Shown here: in pieces, positions 54,609 to 64,000 of the stretch
Numbering within the stretch: the stretch's first letter is position 1
Layout of the letters: each line of letters begins with the position of its first letter
Source: Mycobacterium sp.
GTDB lineage: Bacteria > Actinomycetota > Actinomycetes > Mycobacteriales > Mycobacteriaceae
Direction of reading: 5' to 3'
NCBI RefSeq assembly: GCF_019247635.1
Contig: NZ_JAFBAR010000085.1
Span: 23,935-87,934 of the forward strand
Length of the DNA: 64,000 nt
The notes under the pieces: generated by a model
What the model was told of the DNA's origin: nothing
Database searches by the model: none
The model's input: only the letters and a program-made list of their open reading frames with translations
Made by a program: the position numbers and the translations under genes

Positions 54609-55981
54609 CGCGCCAGGGATTGCTCGATCTGACCGTCGACGAAACACTCGACTTGCCCGACCTCCCCGAGGTAATCGAATACCTCCGAGGCTCCACCAAG
54701 GCCAGTGCCCACACCGTCCTGCGTGCCGCGGCCGACACTGGCATCCCCGCGTTGCAACCCCGGTGCGGCGTCGGCGGTCACGACGAAATGCGTTCGTTGC
54801 TCCAACAACTCGAAGCCGGTGCGGCACCGGACCTGCTGCCGGTCACCATCGACGCGCACACGCGCCTCCGGCACTTCGACGTCGCGGCTGCAACGCTGCA
54901 GACGTCGCCCACCAACCTCAACGGCTATCCCCTGGTCAGCCACGGGTGGGAACGCGGCCGCGAACTGAACGCATGCGTGCAGGCGCCGCTGGAGATCCGT
55001 CACGGCTCACCCGACGCCCGCGACCTCTTCGCGGTAGCCATCGCCTCGGGCATCACGTCGTTCGAAGGCGGCGGAATCGCCTACAACCTGCCGTACTGCA
55101 AGGACGTTCCACTGCCGGTTTCACTCGAGGCCTGGCGAGAGGTCGACGCGGCGTGCGGAACCCTGGCCCGGGCCGGGGTGATCGTCGATCGCGAGCTCTT
55201 CGGAACACTCACCGCGGTGCTCGTGCCGCCCTCTCTCAGCCTGGCCATCACGTTGCTGGAGGCGATCCTCGCGGCCCGCGAGGGCGTCCGCTGCGTGTCC
55301 ATCGCATATCCCCAAGGTGGGGCACTAGCTCAAGATGTCGCGGCACTGCGCGCGATTCCACGTCTCGCACGCCGATACCTGCCGCCCACTGTCGAGGTCT
55401 TCGGAGTGCTTCACCAATTCATGGGCGTGTTCCCGCGCGCGCGTGACAAAGCGGACGCTCTCATCCTCTACGGCGGCCTGACCGGGCGCCTCGGGGGCGC
55501 CGCGAAGATCATCACGAAGACCAACCAAGAGGCTTACGGGATCCCCGACGTCGAGGCCAACATCGCCGGCATCCGTACCACCCGTCTGGCCACCTCCGAC
55601 CTGCTTGACTTCGTGCGAGTCGACCAAGAGCAGGTCGAAGAGGAGCAGCAGTGGATCGAAAGCGAGGTCGACGAGCTGGTCCAGCCGATCCTGGCCGCCG
55701 GCGACACGGCCGCCGCGATCGCGCAAGCGTTCGCCGCCGGGACCCTCGACATCCCATTCAGCGCAAGCATCCACGCCCACTCCCAAGTCACCCCCCAACG
55801 CGACGGGACCGGTGCCATCCGCTATCTGCAGGCTGGCGCACTGCCGTTCGGTCGATCCACGCTGCAACGCCACGCTCGGCTGCTTGGCACCCGTCCGGGG
55901 CACCACAACGCGCCTTCCGAGGCGATCACGTCCATGCTCCGCGACATCAACTACTTCGCCGACCACAGCGACAAGTCATGA
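54605..55981 (+). CDS. catalytic large subunit of glutamate mutase (GlmE/MutE-like)
   Basis: 458 residues, TIM-barrel methylaspartate mutase E. Recognisable substrate residues: [11 protein letters not shown] (Arg66 region), [26 protein letters not shown] (Arg149 region), and [18 protein letters not shown] containing the Glu171/Tyr177/Tyr181 set. All are preserved, so the enzyme is probably active. It catalyses the reversible carbon-skeleton rearrangement of (S)-glutamate to (2S,3S)-3-methylaspartate. Coupled to both neighbours by ATGA overlaps. Confidence 0.9.
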   Translation: MTRQGLLDLTVDETLDLPDLPEVIEYLRGSTKASAHTVLRAAADTGIPALQPRCGVGGHDEMRSLLQQLEAGAAPDLLPVTIDAHTRLRHFDVAAATLQTSPTNLNGYPLVSHGWERGRELNACVQAPLEIRHGSPDARDLFAVAIASGITSFEGGGIAYNLPYCKDVPLPVSLEAWREVDAACGTLARAGVIVDRELFGTLTAVLVPPSLSLAITLLEAILAAREGVRCVSIAYPQGGALAQDVAALRAIPRLARRYLPPTVEVFGVLHQFMGVFPRARDKADALILYGGLTGRLGGAAKIITKTNQEAYGIPDVEANIAGIRTTRLATSDLLDFVRVDQEQVEEEQQWIESEVDELVQPILAAGDTAAAIAQAFAAGTLDIPFSASIHAHSQVTPQRDGTGAIRYLQAGALPFGRSTLQRHARLLGTRPGHHNAPSEAITSMLRDINYFADHSDKS

Positions 55982-56910
55982 CTGCGCAGATCGCTACCGG
56001 CACGACAACCGCCGGGCGCGCGGGAGTAGACGCCGTTCCGGCGCCGCTTCTCATGCTCGCCGGAATGGTGAGCACGCAACTGGGTGCGGCGTTCGCCAAG
56101 CAGCTGTTCGGCACGGCCGGCCCTGCGGCGATGACCCTGATGCGGCTGGGCTTCGCGGCCGTCGTGCTGATGCTGTGGTGGCGGCCCTCACTTCGCCTGG
56201 ACCGCCGTACCGCGGGCGCCGTCGCCGCGTTCGGCGTGGCTATCGCGGGCATGAACCTGTGCTTCTACCTGGCCATGGCACGCATGCCGGTCGGTGTGGC
56301 CCTGACGTTGGGCATGGCCGGTCCCCTCGCCGTCGCCGCGCTGTCCTCAAGGCGGGCCAAGGACCGGCTGTGGGTCGTGATCGCGGCGAGTGGTATCGCG
56401 CTGCTCGGCTGGCAGGGTGGGGCGGCCGGCCTGACCGGTCTACTGATCGCCCTTGCCTGCGCGGTCTTCTGGGGGGCATATGTGCCCCTCTCGGCGAAGG
56501 TCGGGGCGATGCTGCCCGGCGGCGGTGGCCTGGCACTCGCCATGGCCTTCGGTACCCTGTGCTCGCTGCCCGCCGGACTGGCCCACGGCGGGCAAGCGCT
56601 CACCCGGCCCGACGTACTCGCCTTTGGATTCGGCGTCGCGATGCTGTCGTCCCTCGTTCCTTACACCTGCGAGATAGAGACGCTGCGGCGGGTGTCTGCG
56701 CTGGTCTTCGGGGTTCTGCTGAGTCTGGAACCCGCGATCGGCGCCCTGGTCGCGCTCGCGGTCCTGCACGAAATCCTCTCCCCGGCTCAGCTGCTGGGCC
56801 TCGCCGCCGTCGTGACGGCGTCGATCGGCGTCATCCTCAACACCTGGCCGGCCCGGCAAAACCCCACCTCCACCGAAGGACCCGAACCGAAAGGCACCCT
56901 ACGCAAATGA
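55978..56910 (+). CDS. EamA/DMT-family exporter (RhtA-like)
   Basis: 310 residues with ten predicted TM helices in two EamA repeats: MTLMRLGFAAVVLMLWWRPSL and GMNLCFYLAMARMPVGVALTL in the first, VFWGAYVPLSAKVGAML and LSSLVPYTCEIETLRRV in the second. The form resembles threonine/homoserine exporter RhtA. Encoded between the mutase and a decarboxylase, it probably exports their product or protects the cell from it. Overlaps both neighbours by 4 bases. Confidence 0.87.
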   Translation: MTAQIATGTTTAGRAGVDAVPAPLLMLAGMVSTQLGAAFAKQLFGTAGPAAMTLMRLGFAAVVLMLWWRPSLRLDRRTAGAVAAFGVAIAGMNLCFYLAMARMPVGVALTLGMAGPLAVAALSSRRAKDRLWVVIAASGIALLGWQGGAAGLTGLLIALACAVFWGAYVPLSAKVGAMLPGGGGLALAMAFGTLCSLPAGLAHGGQALTRPDVLAFGFGVAMLSSLVPYTCEIETLRRVSALVFGVLLSLEPAIGALVALAVLHEILSPAQLLGLAAVVTASIGVILNTWPARQNPTSTEGPEPKGTLRK

Positions 56911-58430
56911 TCGACACAGGCAGCAAGGCAGCGTTGGCAGGCAGCCCCGAGGGCCGACACCAGCTCAAGGAACTCCTCGACACGGCCCTTGGCGCCCTCG
57001 ATGACGCCGCGGTCAAACGCGGCGGCCCCGTCACCCCCGGCGGACCCGAGGCGGCCAAGGCCGCGGTCCAGCAGGCTCTGGGCGGCGGCACTTTCCTCAC
57101 CAAGGAACCCAGCGCCCAGCGGGTCACCGACCTCTTCCAGGCGTACGCGACGTGGGCGGTCGACCTCACCCATCCGTCCGCGGTAGCCCGCATGCAGTGT
57201 GCGCCCACCGCCGCGGCCGCCGCTGCCGAACTAGTAGCGGGCGTACTCAACCAGTCGCTGCACGCTTGGGAGAGCGGCCCCTTCGCGCTCGAACTGGAGC
57301 GGCAGCTCATCGCTGAGATGGCCTCCTGGGTCGGCTACGGCCCCCACGCATCCGGAACCCTCACCCCCGGTGGCAGCATCTCCAACCTGATGGGGCTGCT
57401 TTTGGCCAGGGACCATGCCCTTCAGGAGGCAGACGATGCGGGCCCTGGCTCCGGTGCGGTGTCCCGGGCCGGCCTCTCCGGACGACCAATCCGCCCCCGC
57501 ATCCTCTGCTCCGCGGCCGCCCACTTCTCCGTCGCACGCGCTGCCGCATTCCTCGGCCTCGGCCGGAACGCCGTGCTCACCGTGCCGGTTGATGAGCGAG
57601 GCCGCATGCTCGCCGGAGAGGCGCGGCGGATCCTCGCCGGCCTGGCCGCCGATGAGGTTCCGGTAGCGCTGGTCGCGACGGCCGGCACCACCGACCACGG
57701 CTCGTTCGACCCGCTGCCCGATCTCGCGGCGCTGGCCACCGAGTACCGGATGTGGCTGCATGTCGACGCGGCGTACGGGATCGGCGCGCTGTTCTCGCGG
57801 CAGCTCGCATCGCTGCTCGACGGACTCGCCGAAGCTGATTCGATCGCGTTCGACCTACACAAGTTCGGCTGGACCCCGGCTTCATCCAGCGTGCTCCTCG
57901 TGCGCGATCGGCGACACATGAACTGTCTCGACGAACAGGCCGTCTACCTCAACCCGTCCGACGACGAGGCCGCCGGCTTCACCTCTCTGCTTAGCACCTC
58001 TTTGCAGACCACCCGCCGCTCTGACGCCTTGAAGATCGCGGCCACGCTGCTGACAGTCGGCCGCGCAGGCATGGGCGCCTGGGTGGACGCCTGCCACGAA
58101 CAGGCACAGCATGCCGCGGCCCGGATCGCCGCAACCGACGCCCTTGCCCTGGTGGCAGAGCCCATCCTCAGTACGGTGATCTTCCGCTGCCGGAGCACGG
58201 ACGCGGCCGCGGTCGAGGACGAGGACGCGTGGAACTCGGCTATCCGCAGGAAACTGATGACCGACGGCCGGGCACTGCTCGCCCGCACCAAAATCACCGG
58301 TCCGGACGGCACGCCGCAGGTCCACCTGAAACTAGTCTTCCTCAACCCCACAACGACCACGAACGACATCGACGAGCTCCTGACGGACATCGCAACCGCC
58401 GCCCGCGAACTGGCGGCCACGTCGGCGTAA
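56907..58430 (+). CDS. group II PLP-dependent amino-acid decarboxylase
   Basis: 507 residues. THPSAVARMQCAPT, GTLTPGGSISNLMGLLLAR and HFSVARAAAFLGLG are family signatures. WLHVDAAYG supplies the PLP-nitrogen Asp and FDLHKFGWTPASSS the Schiff-base Lys. Relatives decarboxylate glutamate, aspartate, 2,4-diaminobutyrate or aromatic amino acids. Given the co-translated mutase, 3-methylaspartate (to 3-aminoisobutyrate) or glutamate are candidate substrates; this is inference. The start is ATG 56907 overlapping the exporter stop. Confidence 0.88.
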   Translation: MIDTGSKAALAGSPEGRHQLKELLDTALGALDDAAVKRGGPVTPGGPEAAKAAVQQALGGGTFLTKEPSAQRVTDLFQAYATWAVDLTHPSAVARMQCAPTAAAAAAELVAGVLNQSLHAWESGPFALELERQLIAEMASWVGYGPHASGTLTPGGSISNLMGLLLARDHALQEADDAGPGSGAVSRAGLSGRPIRPRILCSAAAHFSVARAAAFLGLGRNAVLTVPVDERGRMLAGEARRILAGLAADEVPVALVATAGTTDHGSFDPLPDLAALATEYRMWLHVDAAYGIGALFSRQLASLLDGLAEADSIAFDLHKFGWTPASSSVLLVRDRRHMNCLDEQAVYLNPSDDEAAGFTSLLSTSLQTTRRSDALKIAATLLTVGRAGMGAWVDACHEQAQHAAARIAATDALALVAEPILSTVIFRCRSTDAAAVEDEDAWNSAIRRKLMTDGRALLARTKITGPDGTPQVHLKLVFLNPTTTTNDIDELLTDIATAARELAATSA

Positions 58431-58490
58431 AACGGCCGATCGGCTCAGCGTCTACCAACGGCCCAATACCGCACCCGCGGCTCGAGTGCT

Positions 58491-58520
58491 TCGATGTTCT
58501 TCGATGTTCTTCGATGTTCT
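58491..58520. repeat. three perfect 10-base direct repeats
   Basis: TCGATGTTCT occurs three times head to tail (58491-58500, 58501-58510, 58511-58520), plus TCG of a fourth. It lies 61 bases after the decarboxylase stop and about 200 bases before the next start. The 10-base period puts each copy on the same helix face, which fits a multi-site regulator as well as slippage. Confidence 0.85.
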
Positions 58521-58718
58521 TCGGCCCAAACGATTCCGATGCCGGCGCGCCGGAGTCGATGCGAAATGGCTTCGTGTGCATCGCTCGATGCTGCCGGCTG
58601 ATGCGTAATCCCTTCCAGCACAAGGATTCAGCGAAAGCAATTCAAGGATCTTGCAAGAGATCATCCAGTCCGCATGCGCATGCTAGGTCCAGCATCAGTG
58701 CAACGGAAAGGACGACCA

Positions 58719-59573
58719 ATGCCCCTTATTGGTTCCATCATCAACGCGGCGACAAGCTGGGAGTTCCTCACCTGGATCATATTGTGGGTCATCTTGTTGC
58801 CCGTGGAAGCGCTCATTCCGCGATTCCGCTACGACTCGACGAAAGAACCCCTGTGGCAGCGGGTACGGCGGAACATCGCCGTGGGGTGCATCTACCGCCT
58901 GGTGGCCCTTCCGATCGCGATCACACCCGTCGTGCTGGCCGCATCGCACATCTCGTTTTGGCACCGCCCGTCGTGGATGGGCGGCATCGCGTTCATGATC
59001 ATCGATTTCATCATTTTGGACTTCGGCCAGTACGCAATGCACTTGGTGTTCCACAGGTCGAAGTACCTGTGGATGTATCACATGGTCCACCACCTGGATC
59101 AGCACTTGGACGCGACAACCGGCGGCCGTGCGCATTTCGTTGAGCATGCGATCCTGGCGTGGGTGTCCGCGGCGGCAGTGTTGATCTTCGCGATCCCGCT
59201 GCGTTCGGTGATGATTTGGCAGACGATGACGTTCTTCTTCGTCTTGTATTTACACGTCAACGTGCAAGTCGGGCAGCGGGTGCAACGCCGGATCAGCCGC
59301 CTGTTCTGCACCCCGGCGTTCCACGACATCCACCACGGGCGCGACATCGAATACACCGACTCCAACTACGGGTTCGTGCTGACGATCTGGGACTATCTCT
59401 TCAAGACGTACTCGACGATGACGCGGCCCGAGGGCTTCTCGAACGGCCTGGACAGCCACGGCGACTATTCGGCCGCCGAGCTGACGCTGAATCCGATGTT
59501 TCGACGGGGGAGACCCTTTCGGGAGGTCGAGAGCGTAGCGCGGGCAACCGAGCCGGAGCCCGCGCTGGTGTGA
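58719..59573 (+). CDS. fatty-acid hydroxylase/sterol desaturase superfamily membrane protein
   Basis: 284 residues. Membrane helices near 12-35, 55-75 and 85-105, then His clusters HLVFHRSKYLWMYHMVHH and HVNVQ...FHDIHHGRDIEYTDSNYG that form the di-iron site of this superfamily (sterol C5-desaturase, alkylglycerol monooxygenase, carotenoid hydroxylase). AAGGA lies 8 bases before ATG 58719. It is the last gene of the accessory block and separated from it by the repeat-containing 288-base gap. Substrate unknown, probably a lipid. Confidence 0.85.
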   Translation: MPLIGSIINAATSWEFLTWIILWVILLPVEALIPRFRYDSTKEPLWQRVRRNIAVGCIYRLVALPIAITPVVLAASHISFWHRPSWMGGIAFMIIDFIILDFGQYAMHLVFHRSKYLWMYHMVHHLDQHLDATTGGRAHFVEHAILAWVSAAAVLIFAIPLRSVMIWQTMTFFFVLYLHVNVQVGQRVQRRISRLFCTPAFHDIHHGRDIEYTDSNYGFVLTIWDYLFKTYSTMTRPEGFSNGLDSHGDYSAAELTLNPMFRRGRPFREVESVARATEPEPALV

Positions 59574-59629
59574 AAGGTCCGTCCTGGGCCCCGTGGACAG
59601 GGGGTCTGGGCGCGGGCCGGCGCCCGGCC

Positions 59630-61129
<1,500 letters not shown>

Positions 61130-61149
61130 TCAGCCGCTACCATGGCGGC

Positions 61150-61235
61150 GGAGGATTCGCCTAGTGGCCTATGGCGCTCGCCTGGAACGCGGGTTGGGTT
61201 AACAGCCCTCGCGGGTTCAAATCCCGCATCCTCCG
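61150..61235 (+). tRNA. tRNA-Ser (anticodon GGA)
   Basis: Acceptor arms GGAGGAT (61150-61156) and ATCCTCC (61228-61234) pair perfectly. The anticodon stem CTCGC/GCGGG encloses the loop CTGGAAC (anticodon GGA, reading UCC/UCU). A long variable arm follows (about 15 bases, typical of tRNA-Ser), then the GTTCAAATC T-loop. No CCA is encoded before position 61236. Confidence 0.93.
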
Positions 61236-61323
61236 CAATTGGTCGCCCTCTTTCGAGGCGCGGACAGCCACGTTGCGGCTCGGTTGCCTTAGGCTGGCCC
61301 GAGCTCACAGCATGAGGAGGCGT

Positions 61324-62172
61324 ATGGGGCGCAAGGTCGCGGTCCTGTGGCAGGCGTCGTTTTCGGTCGCTGCCGGCGTCCTCTACTTCTATTTCGTGCT
61401 GCCGCGCTGGCCCGAGCTGATGGGCGACACTACGCATGGGCTGGGGACGACCCTTCGGATCGTGACGGGTGTGCTGTTCGGTCTGACCGCGCTGCCGGTG
61501 GTGTTCACGCTGCTGCGCACCCGAAAGCCGGAGCTGGGCACTCCCCAGCTGGCCCTGACCATCAGGACCTGGTCGATCGTCGCGGACGTGCTGGCCGGGG
61601 TGTTGATCGTGGGCACCGCGATCAGCGAGATCTGGCTCAGCCTCGATACGGCCGGACAGTGGCTGTTCGCGATCTATGGAGCCGCGGCTGCGATCGCCCT
61701 GCTCGGGTTCGCCGCGTTCTATCTGTCGTTTGTCGCCGAGATGCCGCCGCCTCCGCCCAAACCGCTCAAGCCGAAGAAAGCAAAAGAACGGCGGATCCGT
61801 CGCAGGAAGGGCCGCAAGAGCGAGGACGCCGACGAGACCGAGGGGACCGACGAGCCCGAGGAGACCCCCGACGATGCGGCCGAAGAAGGCGACGACGACG
61901 CTGCGGAGGTCGAGGCCGAAACGGTCGAGGCCGACACCAGCGAGGCCGAGACGGTCGAGGCCGACCAGGCCCCGGAGCCCGAGACCGAAGGCGCTCCGGT
62001 GACGCAGGAAGCCCCCACGCCCACAGAGACCAAAGCGGCCAAGGAAGTCGAGGACTCCGAAGCCACCAAGGTCGCCGACGAGCCCAGGGCCGGGCTGCGT
62101 AACCGCCGCCCCACCGGCAAGACGTCGCATCGGCGCCGGCGCCCGCGAGGCGGCGTCGCGGTGGAGGAATAG
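61324..62172 (+). CDS. membrane protein with acidic C-terminal tail (Rv3723-like)
   Basis: About 282 residues. Four hydrophobic segments (about 10-28, 40-60, 78-98, 108-130), then a basic stretch (KPLKPKKAKERRIRRRKGRK) and a long low-complexity Glu/Asp/Ala region ending in a basic RRRRPRGGV tail. ATG 61312 (AGG AGG codons follow it) is the alternative start; 61324 follows AGGAGG at 61315-61320. Function unknown; corresponds to Rv3723. Confidence 0.82.
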   Translation: MGRKVAVLWQASFSVAAGVLYFYFVLPRWPELMGDTTHGLGTTLRIVTGVLFGLTALPVVFTLLRTRKPELGTPQLALTIRTWSIVADVLAGVLIVGTAISEIWLSLDTAGQWLFAIYGAAAAIALLGFAAFYLSFVAEMPPPPPKPLKPKKAKERRIRRRKGRKSEDADETEGTDEPEETPDDAAEEGDDDAAEVEAETVEADTSEAETVEADQAPEPETEGAPVTQEAPTPTETKAAKEVEDSEATKVADEPRAGLRNRRPTGKTSHRRRRPRGGVAVEE

Positions 62173-62179
62173 CGACCGG

Positions 62180-62548
62180 CTAGACGAGGACGACCGGGAT
62201 GTCGGTGTTCTCGTCGGTGTAATAGCTCGCGCAGACCCGGTGGTAGCCGTCGGCGATCTGCAACGGAACACCGGTCGCATAGTCGCCGCGGATCAGCAGG
62301 ATCGGCGAAAGCGACTGCTTCTTCTTGATTTTGGCCAAATCGGCGGCCACATGCGGATTATCGGACGGCAGCAGACTCAGTTGTGCCGCCCGCAAAATGT
62401 CTTTTGCAAACTTGTGCACAACCGTTCCCGCACGCAGCTTGTCGGTCAGCTGTTTGACGATGTGTGGCTCCGCGAGCAAGTCCAGATAGTCGCCGGCCGC
62501 CGGAAAATCATGGGCCTCAGGCGCTTCCAACCATCTCACTTTCGCCAT
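62180..62548 (-). CDS. conserved small protein with ParB/DUF-like DGYHR motif
   Basis: 122 residues. KVRWLEAPEAHDFPAAGDYLDLL and the C-terminal IADGYHRVCASYYTDENTDIPVVLV look like the DGHHR-type substrate loop of ParB/sulfiredoxin-like folds, but without a clear family. AGGAGA precedes ATG 62548. Converges with the membrane protein; no operon partner. Function unknown. Confidence 0.68.
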   Translation of the reverse strand: MAKVRWLEAPEAHDFPAAGDYLDLLAEPHIVKQLTDKLRAGTVVHKFAKDILRAAQLSLLPSDNPHVAADLAKIKKKQSLSPILLIRGDYATGVPLQIADGYHRVCASYYTDENTDIPVVLV

Positions 62549-62675
62549 CGGGTGTCTCCTTCACCGCTTGACGGGGTCTGCCCCGCATTTATTGGGATCG
62601 GTAGCAACTTGAGCGGACTGTACTTGCTCCCATGCCGGACGCCAACGGGGCGACGCATGAACGGAAGGAAATCCA

Positions 62676-63146
62676 GTGAAACGAGTTCTCGTGGGTGCGA
62701 TCGCAACCCTGGGCTGCGCATCGGCGCTGGTGGCCTGCTCGAGCGGCAGCCACAGCGCGGGCCCGGCCAGTGTCGCCACCGGCAGCGGGGGCACCCAGGT
62801 CAAGGTCGGTGGCACCGACCTGCCAGGCCTCAACCCGGCTTCGGTGACCTGTGTCAAGCAGGCCGGCAAGATCGACATCGGCAGCGGTTCCACCGGTGGC
62901 CAGCAGCAGGCGCTGGCTGTGGTGATGACCGACGAGCCCACGCCGACCGTCGAGTCGCTGGCGCTTGTTGTCGACGGCAACGCCCTGTCGGTCGCCAACA
63001 ACATGGGACAAAAGGTGGGTTCGGCCACCGTAGCGGTGGACGGCAAGACCTACACCATCACCGGTCAGGCGCAGGGTGCCGACTTGAAGAACCCCATGGC
63101 CGGCATGATCACCAAGGACTTCAACATCAAGGTGACATGCGGCTGA
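62676..63146 (+). CDS. LpqH-like 19 kDa lipoprotein
   Basis: 156 residues. Signal peptide and lipobox (ASALVACSS, Cys21 lipidated) followed by Ser/Gly-rich linker and a DUF1942 mature domain (VTCVKQAGKIDIGSGS, LVVDGNALSVANNMGQK, ITGQAQGADLKNPMAGM). This is the family of the 19 kDa TLR2-agonist antigen LpqH. A second Cys pair (VTC, VTCG) probably forms a disulfide. AAGGA lies about 8 bases before GTG 62676. It need not be the lpqH orthologue itself. Confidence 0.85.
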   Translation: MKRVLVGAIATLGCASALVACSSGSHSAGPASVATGSGGTQVKVGGTDLPGLNPASVTCVKQAGKIDIGSGSTGGQQQALAVVMTDEPTPTVESLALVVDGNALSVANNMGQKVGSATVAVDGKTYTITGQAQGADLKNPMAGMITKDFNIKVTCG

Positions 63147-63214
63147 TCTGTCGGTCTCCGGGCGGCGGGCGTGCCTCACTCACGCGTCCGCCGCACCGGT
63201 CGGCACAACGGATT

Positions 63215-63220
63215 TATTAT
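63215..63220 (+). promoter_or_regulatory. -10 hexamer TATTAT of the last gene
   Basis: TATTAT, close to consensus TATAAT, is 6 bases before GTG 63227. A strong leaderless promoter is likely. Confidence 0.55.
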
Positions 63221-63226
63221 GCAGCA

Positions 63227-64000
63227 GTGCCGATCCCCGACGAACTGGAGCGCGCTCGTCGCATGACGTTCGCCGCCGACGAGGTCGCGGCGCGGGACCT
63301 GCTGCTGTCCCTGGTACCGCAGATCGAGCACGCCGACCGGGACGATTTCTTGTTGGAAGTCTTGGCGCAGCTGGGCGAAATCTACCTGTTGCGCGGCGCG
63401 AATGACGGGGTGCAAGAGTCGATCCGACGCATTCGAGATTGTTTGGCAGTCTACTTGGCGATCCGCGCGGGGACGATGCCCGAGGCGGCCGGCCAGGTGC
63501 GGATGTCCAACACCGAAGTCGACCGCATGGTCCGCCGATATTCGCGGCGCGCACAGTTTTTGGAAATCGGCTTGGCCGCAGCACTGGGCGATCACGAGGG
63601 CGCCAACAACGGGCTGCGCACGCTGGCCGCCCCGGACGATGACGCCTTGCCCGGCCTCGCCGCCGAACACGCGTACCTGCTCACCCACGCGCGAATCCGG
63701 TGTGCGATCGCACTCTGCGACGACGACCTGCACGTGAGGTCTATCCCGTTGTGGCAGACGGTAATAGACGCCATCGACCGTGCGGAGGAAGTCTCCGAAG
63801 CCACCGACTACCTCCGAGTTACCGGCGCCGCCGCGTACGGCAGATTCTGCGTGGAGACGGGCCGGCTGACCGAGGCCGAGCCCTGGCTGCGTCGCGCCGG
63901 AGCCAGGGCGCAGGCGAACGGATGGGAACTGGCCAGCGCCAGAACACAACTAGAGCGGGCCGCGGCGTGCTGGTCGGCGGGTGATCGCTGGGCAACGGAG
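63227..64000 (+). CDS. helical-repeat (TPR-like) protein, truncated by the window edge
   Basis: 258 codons remain open at the right edge. The product is mostly amphipathic helix pairs (RDLLLSLVPQIEHADRDDF, EYL-like repeats with ETGRLTEAEPWLRRAGARAQANG near the end), resembling TPR/MalT-type regulatory repeats. No DNA-binding or catalytic domain is visible in the part present; it may follow. Leaderless GTG 63227. Family unknown. Confidence 0.6.
   Translation, partial: MPIPDELERARRMTFAADEVAARDLLLSLVPQIEHADRDDFLLEVLAQLGEIYLLRGANDGVQESIRRIRDCLAVYLAIRAGTMPEAAGQVRMSNTEVDRMVRRYSRRAQFLEIGLAAALGDHEGANNGLRTLAAPDDDALPGLAAEHAYLLTHARIRCAIALCDDDLHVRSIPLWQTVIDAIDRAEEVSEATDYLRVTGAAAYGRFCVETGRLTEAEPWLRRAGARAQANGWELASARTQLERAAACWSAGDRWATE

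Overview
This window reads as the chromosome of a non-tuberculous Mycobacterium. It is high in G+C, has many GTG and TTG starts, and has most genes packed in overlapping operons. From about 12.7 kb to 62.2 kb its gene order follows, as I recall it, the M. tuberculosis Rv3688c-Rv3723 backbone, with extra blocks inserted. I cannot name the species from sequence alone.

Layout. 1-2.4 kb: a glycosyltransferase / acyl-CoA dehydrogenase-like / PIG-L deacetylase operon running off the left edge. 2.4-3.7 kb: a DUF6328 membrane protein and a DUF1963 protein. 3.8-8.9 kb: the anti-anti-sigma factor rsfB, divergent from a complete stressosome operon (RsbR, RsbS, RsbT, an RsbX-like phosphatase, and a PAS-GAF-PP2C-HATPase fusion). 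8.9-12.7 kb: a haem-oxygenase-like iron protein, a CDGSH protein, a HemK-like methyltransferase, a DJ-1/PfpI protein and an F420 oxidoreductase. 12.7-20.8 kb: a YqeY-like protein and the MoxR/DUF58/DUF4129/DUF4350/SpoIIM/RDD membrane-stress block. 20.8-24.5 kb: a PadR regulator with a palindromic operator, glpK, and the VapBC toxin-antitoxin pair. 24.6-36.9 kb: a thiol and redox region with a GCS2-family ligase, a methyltransferase, the ergothioneine operon egtABCDE, then katA-ohr and two His-rich membrane paralogues. 36.9-42.6 kb: DUF4185, asd-ask, and leuA behind a leucine leader-peptide attenuator. 42.6-52.6 kb: an exonuclease-BRCT protein, murT-gatD, recR-ybaB, the amidase ami1, a START-like protein, the tmsA-tmsB pair (10-methyl fatty acids) and dnaX. 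52.6-59.6 kb: an accessory island between dnaX and the aspartate aminotransferase. 59.6-64 kb: aminotransferase, SRP RNA, tRNA-Ser(GGA), a membrane protein, an LpqH-like lipoprotein and a truncated helical-repeat gene.

The most unusual segment is 52.8-59.6 kb. A B12-dependent glutamate mutase (two subunits), an EamA exporter and a group II PLP decarboxylase are joined by 4-base ATGA overlaps. They lie between a fatty-acid desaturase and a fatty-acid-hydroxylase-type di-iron membrane enzyme. The simplest reading is glutamate to 3-methylaspartate to 3-aminoisobutyrate, with export or lipid conjugation. That product is inference.

Regulatory themes: eleven starts sit 6-8 bases downstream of a TANNNT -10 hexamer, which indicates leaderless transcripts. 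One 62-68 bp palindromic element occurs twice (22.2 and 40.4 kb), and unrelated palindromes lie at 26.8 and 52.65 kb. The stressosome beside rsfB, and the egt, katA and ohr genes side by side, give the region a strong stress-response character.
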